Of a stretch of DNA of 36,112 nucleotides, positions 23,905 through 33,800 are shown piece by piece. Every line of letters starts with the position of its first letter. The first letter of the stretch is position 1. The notes under the pieces are model-generated. The model saw nothing but the letters and a program-made list of their open reading frames with translations. It was not told the origin of the DNA and made no database searches. Origin of the DNA: an uncultured Chloroflexota bacterium. GTDB lineage: Bacteria > Chloroflexota > UBA11872 > UBA12225. Made by a program: the position numbers and the translations under genes. The stretch spans positions 9,990 through 46,101 of the forward strand of contig CADCTC010000178.1 in the NCBI GenBank assembly GCA_902805635.1, in the 5' to 3' direction.

Positions 23905-26786
23905 AGCGCGACGCAGCCGCGCTGCTGGTGCTGGCAGGCGCGGCGTGCCTGCTGGTGTTCCAGGTGGTGCTGCTGGGAAAGCTGCCGGACCATTTCGATT
24001 TCTGGCTGCAGGAGTACGTGCACCTGGCCTTCTTGCGCCGAGCGCTGCTGGCGGGCGAGCTGCCGTTATGGAACCCGCAGTTGGTCGCGGGCACACCGCA
24101 CCTGGCCGACCCGCAGTCCGCGACGCTCTACCCGCTCACGACACCGCTGCTGCTCGCGCTGCAGGCGGCAGTGGTGGCGCGCATCAGCATCCCGCTGCAC
24201 CATTTCCTGGCGGGCGCGGGGATGTACCTGCTGGGACGGTCGCTTGGTTTGAGCCGGCCGGCTGCGCTGGCCGCAGGTCTCGCTTACGCGCTGGCGCCTC
24301 ACTTCGCGCCAATCGAACTCGGCACCTTCCTACAGCAGTCGGCCGCGTTCGCGCCGCTCATCCTATGGGCGCTGCACCGCGCAGTGCAGCAGCGTCGGTA
24401 CAGCGCATTCGCGCTGGCCGGTGCGCTGTGGGCGGTCCAGCTGCTGCGTGGCTATCCCCAGACGTGGTACTTCACCGGGCTGCTGGCAGGAGCATATGGG
24501 GTCTTCTTGGCGACTCAGGGAGAAGACCTCACCCCCAACCCCTCTCCGACGCGGAGAGGGGAGGTAGCCAAGCAACCTGTATTGCCATCTTCCGACGCGC
24601 CTGAAAGCATGTCGTCTGCTGCTGGATGGTGGATGCCGTTACGGCTCGCTGGCGGCTTCCTGGTCTTTGTGATGGCGGCGCTGGGGCTGAGTGCGGGGCA
24701 GCTGCTGCCGGCGGCTGACCTGCTCGGCACGTCGCACCGGGAGGGTGGGTTTAGCCTGGCGGAAGCGTCCGGACCGGGACGGCTGACGCTGCTCAACTTG
24801 CTTGGCGCCGCCGGGCCCGACGCGGAGGTCAGTGGAGCGTTTCCCGGAGGGACAGTGCTTGGGCTGGCGCTAGCAGGCGTGCTGTACGCGCGCGGCGCGC
24901 ACGTCCGTTTTTTCGGCGTAGCCGCCGTCGTAGCGCTCGTCCTCTGCCTGGGAAACGCCGCGCCGCTGTGGGGATGGGCCTACCAGCTGGTGCCGGGCTT
25001 CCAGCTGTGGCACATGCCGCATCGCGCGCTGTTCCTGTGGACGCTGCCCGTCGCGCTGCTGGCCGGGTTTGGGCTAGACCGCTTGTGCTCCGGAGCGGCA
25101 GTCCAGCGACCGCGGGCACTGTGGGGCGCCGGACTGGCACTGCTGGGCGGCCTGTGGCTAGCGGTAGCGACCACCAGCGCCATGCCTGTCGAAGCCCGTG
25201 CCGGGCTGATTCACCTGACGCTGGGCGTCCTCGGCGTCTGCACTTTAGCCACGGCGCTGCGCCTGGCGCGCCCTCGCCTCCTTGCGCCCGCGGCGTGCGC
25301 GCTGGCCGGCGCTGTGGCGATCGATCTCCTCGCGCACGACCTACCGCGCCTCAACGGCCGGTTCTACCCTCCGGATGTGGTTTACGCCCCACCAGCGGCC
25401 GCGACGTGGCTGATGGACCGAGCCAGCGTGGGCGGACAGCCGGTGCGCTTCGCGTCCGAGCAATACGGCCCGGCAGTGGGCCAGCGCGGCGATCCAAAGG
25501 TGCAAGACAACCGCCGACTGGCGTACCTACCGCCGAACACGGCGGCGCTGTTCCCTGGGCTGGAGTCGGCGCAGGGATACTTGGCTATCCGGTTGGAGCG
25601 CTCTGGCGCATTCTTTGGCGCGGTCAACGACCTGGGAACGAATGCGCGCGTGCTGTCGATCTACGACCCCCGATCTCGCCTGGTCGATCTGCTGGGTGTG
25701 CGCTACTTCGTCACCGACGAGGTAGACACGTTCCGCTCGACTGTGGGGGGCGGGGTCTCACTCACCAGCACGTCAGGCCCGCACGAGCTGCCGGTACGGA
25801 ACCCACTCCCCGTGACTGCGATCGAGGTGCGGTCTAGCCTGGGCGACTCGATGGACGTGCCCGACGGCGCTCCGATTGGACAGATATCGCTGCTCTACGC
25901 GAGCGGCGCAACCGCGACCCTAGAGGTGCGTGCAGGAGAGCACACCGCGGAGTGGATGTACGACGCGCCGGCCGTGAGCGGCACGGTGCGGCACCGTAAG
26001 GCGCCGGTAGTGGCCACCTCGAACGCGGGCGGCGCGCCGGCGCACGTCTACCGCGCAACGTTCGAGCTCGATAGAACTGCCGGCGCGGACCTCATGGCCA
26101 TTCGCGTGGAGGTCAGCCGTCCCGGCGTGCGCTGGAACGTCGAACGGGTGAGCCTGGAGACGCCGTTCGCGGCCCGGTTCCGGCCGGCGTATCGCGAAGA
26201 TGGGCTGCGTATCTGGGAGAACCTGGCGGCGCTGCCTGTGGCCTGGTGGGTGCCCGCATACGTGGTGGTGCCCGACGACCGAGCAGCCCTAGAGGCTCTC
26301 AAGGATGGCGTCTACGATCCACGCGTAGCCGCCGTGCTCACCGAACGCCTGCCGGAGCTGCCGCCGGCGGGCGGAACAGGCTCAGACGCATTCCCGGTCG
26401 GAAGCATGCAAGGTCCGCCGCCAGGTGGGGCCCTCGCCGCACTCCGCCGCGGAGTCAACGGGCTGAGGTTTGACATAACCACCACCGGTCCGGGGCTAGT
26501 GGTGATCAACCAGACGGCCGCGCCGGGGTGGGCCGCGACGGTGAATGGCCGGCGCGCGGCACTGCACACCGCAAACGGCTTGCAGCAGGCAGTCTACGTG
26601 CCGGCGGGGACGCACACGGCCATGCTGGCCTACCGGCCGGCAAGCGTTGTCACTGGACTGCTGGTGAGCGCCGCCACTGCGGCGTCGCTCGTGGTGTGGG
26701 CAGCTTGGGCTAGGTATGCGGCATGCCGCCGCATCAGGGCAGCCATGCGCGTAGCCGCGCGAGCAGTCCCTGTACCCGCTGGCTGA
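23901..26786 (+). CDS. YfhO-family membrane protein with in-frame repeat
   Basis: The protein is 961 residues from ATG 23901, which overlaps the previous stop (ATGA). The frame extends upstream to 23553 inside the GT87-like gene, but that is a shadow. The order of parts follows the family: an N-terminal span, the outer loop GELPLWNPQLVAGTPHLADPQ, SATLYPLTTPLLLAL, then about twelve spans. A long outer beta-rich domain ends TAAPGWAATVNG and YVPAGTHTAMLAYRPAS with a last span, the same ending as in the other YfhO-type protein here. Residues 209-222 (DLTPNPSPTRRGEV) come from a palindromic repeat lying between two spans. Its last 53 bases overlap the end of the convergent GT39-type gene. Confidence 0.93.
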   Translation: MKRDAAALLVLAGAACLLVFQVVLLGKLPDHFDFWLQEYVHLAFLRRALLAGELPLWNPQLVAGTPHLADPQSATLYPLTTPLLLALQAAVVARISIPLHHFLAGAGMYLLGRSLGLSRPAALAAGLAYALAPHFAPIELGTFLQQSAAFAPLILWALHRAVQQRRYSAFALAGALWAVQLLRGYPQTWYFTGLLAGAYGVFLATQGEDLTPNPSPTRRGEVAKQPVLPSSDAPESMSSAAGWWMPLRLAGGFLVFVMAALGLSAGQLLPAADLLGTSHREGGFSLAEASGPGRLTLLNLLGAAGPDAEVSGAFPGGTVLGLALAGVLYARGAHVRFFGVAAVVALVLCLGNAAPLWGWAYQLVPGFQLWHMPHRALFLWTLPVALLAGFGLDRLCSGAAVQRPRALWGAGLALLGGLWLAVATTSAMPVEARAGLIHLTLGVLGVCTLATALRLARPRLLAPAACALAGAVAIDLLAHDLPRLNGRFYPPDVVYAPPAAATWLMDRASVGGQPVRFASEQYGPAVGQRGDPKVQDNRRLAYLPPNTAALFPGLESAQGYLAIRLERSGAFFGAVNDLGTNARVLSIYDPRSRLVDLLGVRYFVTDEVDTFRSTVGGGVSLTSTSGPHELPVRNPLPVTAIEVRSSLGDSMDVPDGAPIGQISLLYASGATATLEVRAGEHTAEWMYDAPAVSGTVRHRKAPVVATSNAGGAPAHVYRATFELDRTAGADLMAIRVEVSRPGVRWNVERVSLETPFAARFRPAYREDGLRIWENLAALPVAWWVPAYVVVPDDRAALEALKDGVYDPRVAAVLTERLPELPPAGGTGSDAFPVGSMQGPPPGGALAALRRGVNGLRFDITTTGPGLVVINQTAAPGWAATVNGRRAALHTANGLQQAVYVPAGTHTAMLAYRPASVVTGLLVSAATAASLVVWAAWARYAACRRIRAAMRVAARAVPVPAG
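24525..24566. repeat. 42-base palindromic repeat inside the YfhO-type gene, copy 2
   Basis: The same element as at 22396-22437, with a perfect 10-base stem of CCCCTCTCCG and CGGAGAGGGG around an ACG loop. It lies in the same orientation and the same reading frame relative to the host gene, and gives DLTPNPSPTRRGEV. The two copies are about 2.1 kb apart in adjacent genes that are otherwise unrelated at this point. Confidence 0.92.
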
Positions 26787-29172
26787 ACGGTCGCCGGTAC
26801 GGTAGCTCCAGGCGATGCAGCTCGACCGCGCCGGCGGTTCCCACACTCACGGATGGTGCTGTGTGTGGTGCGGGTGAGTGGCCCGCAACAGGCGAGCCCT
26901 GCACGGGCAGCTGACGGCCGCGCTCGTCGTAGAGGCGCACCAGCAGCGTGTAGCGCCCTGGGGGTAGTGACCGCGCGTCCACAGTGCGGCGCTCGCCCAC
27001 AGTCTCGCGTTCGCGCCAGTCGCGCATATAGAAAGCGCCGGCAAACAGCGGGCGGGTCTCATCTATCCACACCCGTCCGGCGGTATCCACGAGCGCTAGC
27101 TGGGAGCGATGCAAGGTGCCGGATCGGCCTTCCAGTCGCCACAACAAGTCAAGGCTGAGTGGCGCGGCGCCGGCATCCTCCTGGAGCCAGCGGGCGCCGG
27201 AAAGGTGGATGGAGTCGAACTCGTCGCCCCCTCCGAAGGTGCGATCGAGCGGCCGGTAAGCCCCCGCGACGGGCGGCACGGCGGCACGCGACTGCGTGAC
27301 GTACATCCCGCCGAGCGGCGCTTCTCCGCCGGGGGCGGCAACCAGTGGCACGCCATTGACGGCCGTGGGTACCAGCGGCGCGAGCGTCGCGGGGTCGTAG
27401 ACCACCAGGCGGACGTCGTACGGCTGAGGGTTAGTAGACACCGGCAGCCAGACGCCGCGACGCATGCCGTGACGCTCGCCGGGCCGCCACGCGGCGGTGA
27501 GCCGCTCGGCGCCGTTGCCCGCCTCATCGAGCGGATCGAGCGCCAACACGTCAAAGTCGGAGGCGAGTCGCTGGCCGTCAGCTCCGACGAGGCGCAGCGA
27601 CGCCTTGTAGTTCGCGGGGAGGGGTCGCAGCGCCTCGAACTCCAGCCACAGTCGAGCAACATCGGAGGCGGGCACCTCTTCGCCGTCCACCCAACCGGCG
27701 CTAAGTCGCAGCACATCGCCGAAATCGACCGGACGCAGGGACCGGCGCGTGTCCGGCTCCTCGAGCGCGTAGAGGTGCAGCACGGCGTTCTGGCGCGCCT
27801 CACGCAGAGCAGGCCAGGCGCGGCGCTGCAACCAGCGCTCGACGAAGTTGGTCGGGTCAGCCTGTGCGAGACCGGCCTGGATGAACCACAGGCGGCGGCG
27901 CGGCTCGGTCAGAACGTCGAGCTCGCGGCGCGCCCTGGCGGGGTCCAGCGCGGGCGGCGCATCCGCCGGCAGCACGGCGTGGAGGAGCGCACCACGGTAG
28001 TAGTAGTCGAAATACCACGCCTGCCACGGCCCGGTGAGCAGGATCGCGTCCCCCGGACGCTCCAGCGCCGCTACGCGCTGCGTGATCGCGCTGTAGTCAG
28101 CGCGTTGATACCCGCCGTAGTAGCGCGCGAGGAAGGGCAGTGTCCCGCACATCAGCACGATGCCCAGCAATGGGATTGCGAGACGCGTGCGGCGGTCGGC
28201 GGCTGCACCCGCCGCGAGGTAGACGAACGGCGCCCCGACCAGCAGGTAGCGCGCCTGTACGGGCTTGCCGAGCAGCACGGCGGCGCCGACCGCCAGCAGC
28301 CCGGCGGCGAGCGAGGCGACCAGCACGAAACGCACTGTGGCGCGACGTGGCATGCCGAGCGCCACGAGCGCGACCAGTGCAGTTCCGGCCAGGACTGCGG
28401 CCATGCCGTCCGTCTCCGGCCCCGCCGCCAGCTCACGCCACGCGTGCCACAGCGCGCCGGGTACTGCTGGGACGTAGGCCACATCGAGCGCAGGGAGGGA
28501 GCCGCGGACGCCGCTGGATCCGCCGGCGACAGCGAGCGCCAAAAGGATGACAATGCCAAGTACGCCCACTGCCGGACGGAGCCGGCGGGCGGTGGCGCCG
28601 CGCGACGCAGCGGCCGCCACGACCTGCGCCAGCACCGCGAGCAGGCCGGCGTAATGGACCAGCGCAGCGGCAGCGCTGAGCAGGCCGTGGCCGGCCCAGT
28701 GGCCGGCGCCGCGACGCCGGCTCAGCGCGCGCACGTAGAGCCAGCATGACACCAGCGCCAGGCAGGTCACCAGGCTGTACATGCGCGCTTCGCGGCTGTA
28801 GAAAAGCGGCAGAGGCGAGACCGTCAGCAGCGCGGCGGTGGCGAGCCCGGCGCGGGCGCCGAACAGCCGGCGGCCCGCCGCATATCCCAGGGGGATCAGC
28901 AGCGTGCCCGGCAGTACCGAGAAGAGGCGGGCCAGCACGTCGCTATCGCCGGCGAACGCGCGCCACCAACCCAGCAGCACGTAGAACAGCGGTGGGTGCT
29001 CGAACAACGCGGCGGCGAGGCGCGGCACGAGCTCCGCCGGCGGCACCGACGCGTAGCGCACACTGACGATCTCATCGAACTCAAGATCGCCCAGGTGCGC
29101 CAGCCCGATCAGCCGCAGCGCCAGGCCAAGCAGGGTGAGCAGGAGCGCCCACCTGCCGGCGGCGTGCCGCAT
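26734..29172 (-). CDS. GT39-type membrane glycosyltransferase with C-terminal domain
   Basis: This 812-residue protein has an N-terminal span (about 8-27) followed by GDLEFDEIVSVR, with the acidic pair D33-E34. FEHPPLFYVLLGWWRAF and FYSREARMYSLVTCLALVS are hallmarks of GT39/PMT_2 enzymes (D/E motif plus HPPL). About ten spans follow up to residue 345. A large soluble C-terminal half (about 350-790) has PLTDRTFGGG-type and YTLLVRLYDERGR stretches suggesting beta-sandwich folds. The enzyme should use polyprenyl-phosphate sugars on the outer face. It runs opposite to the glycan series and overlaps the last 53 bases of the YfhO-type gene tail to tail, so no terminator can lie between them. It is divergent from the 29289 gene. 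Confidence 0.92.
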   Translation of the reverse strand: MRHAAGRWALLLTLLGLALRLIGLAHLGDLEFDEIVSVRYASVPPAELVPRLAAALFEHPPLFYVLLGWWRAFAGDSDVLARLFSVLPGTLLIPLGYAAGRRLFGARAGLATAALLTVSPLPLFYSREARMYSLVTCLALVSCWLYVRALSRRRGAGHWAGHGLLSAAAALVHYAGLLAVLAQVVAAAASRGATARRLRPAVGVLGIVILLALAVAGGSSGVRGSLPALDVAYVPAVPGALWHAWRELAAGPETDGMAAVLAGTALVALVALGMPRRATVRFVLVASLAAGLLAVGAAVLLGKPVQARYLLVGAPFVYLAAGAAADRRTRLAIPLLGIVLMCGTLPFLARYYGGYQRADYSAITQRVAALERPGDAILLTGPWQAWYFDYYYRGALLHAVLPADAPPALDPARARRELDVLTEPRRRLWFIQAGLAQADPTNFVERWLQRRAWPALREARQNAVLHLYALEEPDTRRSLRPVDFGDVLRLSAGWVDGEEVPASDVARLWLEFEALRPLPANYKASLRLVGADGQRLASDFDVLALDPLDEAGNGAERLTAAWRPGERHGMRRGVWLPVSTNPQPYDVRLVVYDPATLAPLVPTAVNGVPLVAAPGGEAPLGGMYVTQSRAAVPPVAGAYRPLDRTFGGGDEFDSIHLSGARWLQEDAGAAPLSLDLLWRLEGRSGTLHRSQLALVDTAGRVWIDETRPLFAGAFYMRDWRERETVGERRTVDARSLPPGRYTLLVRLYDERGRQLPVQGSPVAGHSPAPHTAPSVSVGTAGAVELHRLELPYRRPFSQRVQGLLARLRAWLP

Positions 29173-29288
29173 CTTGCTGAATCTAACGGCCGTTTCAGGT
29201 TCCGAGCGGCCGGGTCGCCCCCTACCCCGGCCGGACGACGATACACGCCATTCACGGCGACGTTCCCGCTAGCCAATCCTGGATACGT

Positions 29289-30812
29289 ATGCTCCCTATT
29301 CTTGGCGCACTGGGGTTGGTCGGCGCCGGACCCTTCGTCGCGACACTGCTGGTTGCACGGTCGGGTGTTGTTCCAAGCGCGCGGTGGCTGGGACTCTGTC
29401 TGGCCTCGTGGGCGGTATGCGTGGCGCTGGCGTGGGCGGTGACTCCTGGCACCAGGCTCATGGAACGCACGGCGCGTGCGCTGACAGTGTTAGCGCCGCT
29501 GGCGGCACTCACACCGGTGCTGCCGGTTTTCTACCGAGACGACGCTGGCTATCACCTCGCGCGGTCGGGAGCTACCCCCGCGTGGCTAATGACATATGCG
29601 GCGCTGCTGCTCGCCGTGAGCATCGGGTGGCAGTTGCTTGCGCTGCGAGCTGGCACACGTCCGGGCGCACGTCCAATGGAGGGCACCGGCCGCGATCTTG
29701 GTCTGGAGGCAGGCGGCGGCATTGAGGGGGCGACAAGATATCTGCGCACCCCGATGCTGCTGGCCGCACTAGCAGGCGTCGCGTTGATGCTAGGTCTGAA
29801 CGACCTGGTGTTCGGCCCATTGGGGCGTCAAGGCGCGCGGCCGGAGGTGCTGGCTTTGAATGTCGCCTGTGCTGGCGTGGCCGGGTGGCTCGTCACACGG
29901 TCGCCTGTGGCGGCGGTGATCGCTCTGGTGCTGGCTGCGGTTGGACCGGCGAGTGACCGTCTTTCAACACAGGTGGTGTGGTTGGCGCCGCTGTTGGGAG
30001 CGGCCGCCCTGGCTGTGGCCGGCGGTGGGGGCACTTCTGGGACTGCGGTTCCACTGAGCAGCGGGCGCGCGACGGTGGCGGGCGCATTGTGGGGTCTTGT
30101 GGCGTCACTGACGCCGCCGGCTGCCGGCGCGCTGCCATTGCTGGCGGCGGCCAAACAGTGGCGGCCTGCGCTGGCGGGAGTAGCTGTGGCGGCCTTTGGC
30201 CTGGGAATACGGCTCTTCGTGCTTTCTCCTGCGGGAGCGCCGAGCGGCTTGCTGTCCCTGCCGGGCGACGCGCTGCTGGAGAACGCAGCGCTGTCGGGGT
30301 TCTTCGCGCGACTGTTCACGGGCGCTGGTGGCTTGACGTCCACAACTCCAGTTGGAGGGCCGGCAGCCGCGCTCACTCTTGGCGCATTGGCAGTGGGTGG
30401 TGTCCTCGCGCTCGAGGCAGCGCGATACGGCGGTCGGCATCGCCATTCCCCGCCAGAGATAGCGCTGGCCGCACCGTGTCTAGGGCTAACCGTGGGACTG
30501 CTGCTCGGCGGGTCGACTCCGGTGGAGTATCTACCCCTGGCCGCACTGGCGCTTGTCCCTCTGGCGCGGCTGCACCTGTGGCGGTCGGTCAGCACCCGCC
30601 AGTGGGCGCCGGCCGCGTGCGCGGTGGTGGCAGGGCTTGCACTGCTGAGCACGACAGTACTGGCCTACGCGCGGGCGGCGGGAGAGCTCCTCTCGGCGTG
30701 GCCGGCTGTGGCATCCGCGCCCGCGCTGGGGCTGGTGTTGCTGGCGCTAGCGCTGGCGCACGCCATGTCACAGACACAGGCGGCAGTGCCCGGTGTCGCT
30801 AGCCCTCCCTGA
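29289..30812 (+). CDS. Multi-pass membrane protein of unknown family
   Basis: This 507-residue protein is almost wholly hydrophobic, with about 13-14 predicted spans (first MLPILGALGLVGAGPFVATLL) joined by short loops. One longer loop (TRPGARPMEGTGRDLG and GGGIEGATRYL) sits near residue 130. I recognise no family motif. The spacing of spans and the FYRDDAGYHLARSG loop recall, without proving, GT-C or proton-channel-like proteins. It is flanked on both sides by opposed genes: a GT39-type gene diverges 116 bases upstream, and the permease gene overlaps its end by 14 bases. Its place near the glycan genes makes a membrane glycan role possible, but that is a guess. Confidence 0.8.
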   Translation: MLPILGALGLVGAGPFVATLLVARSGVVPSARWLGLCLASWAVCVALAWAVTPGTRLMERTARALTVLAPLAALTPVLPVFYRDDAGYHLARSGATPAWLMTYAALLLAVSIGWQLLALRAGTRPGARPMEGTGRDLGLEAGGGIEGATRYLRTPMLLAALAGVALMLGLNDLVFGPLGRQGARPEVLALNVACAGVAGWLVTRSPVAAVIALVLAAVGPASDRLSTQVVWLAPLLGAAALAVAGGGGTSGTAVPLSSGRATVAGALWGLVASLTPPAAGALPLLAAAKQWRPALAGVAVAAFGLGIRLFVLSPAGAPSGLLSLPGDALLENAALSGFFARLFTGAGGLTSTTPVGGPAAALTLGALAVGGVLALEAARYGGRHRHSPPEIALAAPCLGLTVGLLLGGSTPVEYLPLAALALVPLARLHLWRSVSTRQWAPAACAVVAGLALLSTTVLAYARAAGELLSAWPAVASAPALGLVLLALALAHAMSQTQAAVPGVASPP

Positions 30813-33800
30813 TCGCGGCTACCGGTGGGATGCGGGCCGCCTGCCACGCGGGCGCCCACGTGGCGGCGACGGCGGCGAGCGCGGTGGCGAGGACGGTCAC
30901 GGCAAGCTGGTCCCACGGCACCACAAGGCGCATGCCCTGCTGGAAACGGTCGAAGAACTGCACGGCGAAGATGTTGCGGCAAAGCACCAGGCCCAGCGCG
31001 ACGCCCAACCCGCTGCCGATGAGCACGACGAGCGCCGCCTCCAGCAGCAGGCTGGCCTGGATAGTGGCGCGCGGGTAGCCGATGGCGCGCAAGATACCGA
31101 TCAGGTGGCGGCGCTCCAGCGCCGCGCGCATGCTGATGACCGCCAGCCCGGCGACGCCGGCGCCAAGCCCAAGGCCGACGAACAACTGCAGCAGCCGGCT
31201 GGCCAGCACGAGCGGCCCATTCTCGTTCACGAACCGGTCAAGCAGGCTGACCGTCTCGAGCCCGGACTCGAAGAACGTCTCACCGAGCGCTGTGCGTGCG
31301 GCGGTGACGTCGGCGCCATCGCGTACCTGGAAGTAGAGCCTTGTGGTGGGTGGCCGCACCGGCGGCCCCAACGCCTCCAGCTGCGCGAGTGAGACGTGCA
31401 GGCCGCGGAACGCGCTGGCGACTCGCGCATCGACGATGCCTATGACCTGCACCCGCGTCACCGTCTTGCCGGATGGGTTTCCAACCCAGACCGGCAGCGG
31501 CGCGAAGCGCGTCGTGCCATGGGTGAGGCCACGCAGCGTGAAGCTGAGCACGTTCACGTTCGAGGTCGCGCGCAGCTGGGGGCTGGGGAACGACTGTGCA
31601 TCGATCACGGCCAACCCCGTACCGGAGGCGACGGCACGCCACACGTCACGATCGGTGGCGTAGCCATCGGCACGTGCCTGCAGCGGCAGCGCGTTCGCCG
31701 CTGCGAATGCGCTGTCTATCCCGGCTACGGGATACCCGCCCCATGCAGGCGAGGGCGCGTCCAGCTGCAAGACCGCGAAGAGCGCGGTGGTCCTCAGGCC
31801 GGCACCGGAGACCAGGTCCTTTGTGCCGGGTTGGATCGCGGCTGCGCTCGCGACTCGCGCCGCGTCTACGCTTCTGGCGGTGCCGGCAGAAGCGGCAGCA
31901 ACGGCGCCGCCGGCATCGGTCGCGAACGGCTGAGACTGCTGTTGACCGGTTTCGGTCCCGACAGCCACGTCGGCTTCGGACGGAGTGGCCCCGGCGACTC
32001 CCTCCGGTGCGGGGAGCGCGGCGCGGACCTGGCCTTCGATTTGCCAGCCGCCGTAGACAACCGCGGGGTCCCCGTGGAAGCGCACCGCCGCGGCGGTGAT
32101 GACCTGCATCACCGTCAGCATGAGCACCACCAGCGAGAACATGGCGGCGGTCATGCCAGTACGGACGGGCTGGCGCAGGGTGTGCGCGGCGGCCAGGCGC
32201 AGTGCGGGCAGCGCGCGCCCCATACGGTGCAGCGCCCATGCGAGCACACGCGCGGCGGAATCGCCATTGACGGCCAGCGCCCAGATCGCCCCTGCCACCA
32301 TCAGCACGCCGGCCAGCGCGAACAGCTCGATTCCGGCAGAGAGGCGCGGCAGGCCCATGCTGTGCTGCGCGTCGAACGGTAGTGACCAATAGGCTGCCAG
32401 CCCCGCGCCGGCCAGGGTGGCGCCTGCCCGCGCCGCGCCCGACCGCCCCAGCGCACCGCGACCCAGGTGGCGCACCGCGCCGCCGGCTGCCACTAGCGCT
32501 GCGCTCACGCCCGCGCCAAAGGGGAATGCTTGGCCCCACCACAGCCCGGCGGCGAGCAGCGCGGCGGCGACAAGCAGCAGTCCGAGCCACCACCAGGCGG
32601 TAATCGAGCGTCGCGCGGCAGGGGGCTCCGGCAGGTCGCGGATGGCGGAGACGATGGTCAGACGGCTAACGCGCCAGGCGGCGGCTGAGACGGTAGCCAG
32701 GGTCAACAACAGACCGACGGCCGCTGCCAGCGCCACGCTGCGCGGCTCGGCGTGCCAGCGCACGGTCTCCGCTATACGGACGGCGGCGCCCGTGAATCCG
32801 GCCGCGCCGCTCTGCACGGCGTAAAGCAGCAGCTCAACCAGTGACCGGCTGACACCCAGGCCCAGCGGCACGCCGGCGGCGGTGGCAAGCGCGGCATAGG
32901 CGGCGCCCTCGTATGTGAACATGGCCACCAGGTGGCCGCGCTCGGCGCCCAGCGCGCGCGTGATGCCCAGCTCCGAGCGGCGCGCCGCTGCGAGCAGGGA
33001 AAAGATGAGGAACACCAGCAGGACGCCCGCGGCCATCGAGAGCAGCGAGAACAGCAAGAAGATGGTGGTGATGATGTTGCCGGCACGGTCGGCGAAGGCG
33101 AGCACCTGCTCCTTGACGGGCAGCACCCGGTAGCCGAGCGCGCTGCGGAAGGCGTCACTCAATCGCTGCGCAACCGCCTCGTCGGGAACGTCCCGCGCGG
33201 CCGCGAGCAGTGTGGTACGGACCGTATCGTTTTGCAGCACGCGCCCCAACCGCTCAGTCGATCTCGCTTCGTCAGGCTCGGACGCAGCAGCGAGTGTCGC
33301 GACGATGGCGGCGTCGGTACGGGGGTTGAGCGCGGTGCGGCGCGCTGCGACGGCCGCACGCACGTCGTCTCGGTTGAGCACGTCGCGGGCGGTGCGCAGG
33401 CCCCCCTCGTCCACCAATGCTTCGCGTAGGCGGCGGACGACCGCGTCCGTGCGCGCGGCGCTGCTCAGGAGGTTGCCTCGGTTGGCGACCAGCACCTGGT
33501 TGATGGGTCGGTCGATGCCGGTTAAGAGGTCGCTGCCCGCCAGGCTGGCGCGCAGGTGCTCCAGCTGGACGAAGAGCACCACGGTGTTACCGGACCCAAG
33601 ACCGCCCGGCGCGGCGACCCCGGCGACGGTCCAGCGATGCGGTACGCCCGCGAGCGTGCAGCTCAGCTCGTCGCCGGGACGCGCAGCCAAGGTGGTGGCG
33701 CCCGCATCGTTCACATACGCTTCACTGGGCGTCAGCCACCGCAGCTCAAGCGAACTGCCGGAACTGCCGGTGGCGCTGCCGGCAGGACCACCGGCAGCGA

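Noticed and set aside
27109-28749. Plus-strand open frame of 546 codons
   Set aside because: It is antisense to the GT39-type gene, which shows its D/E and HPPL motifs and regular membrane spans. The plus frame gives a Gln/Arg-rich product without family features.
29173-29288. Promoter for the 29172 gene (TTAGAT at 29181-29186 on the minus strand)
   Set aside because: The -10-like hexamer is only 8 bases from the ATG and has no -35, so it is too weak to list.
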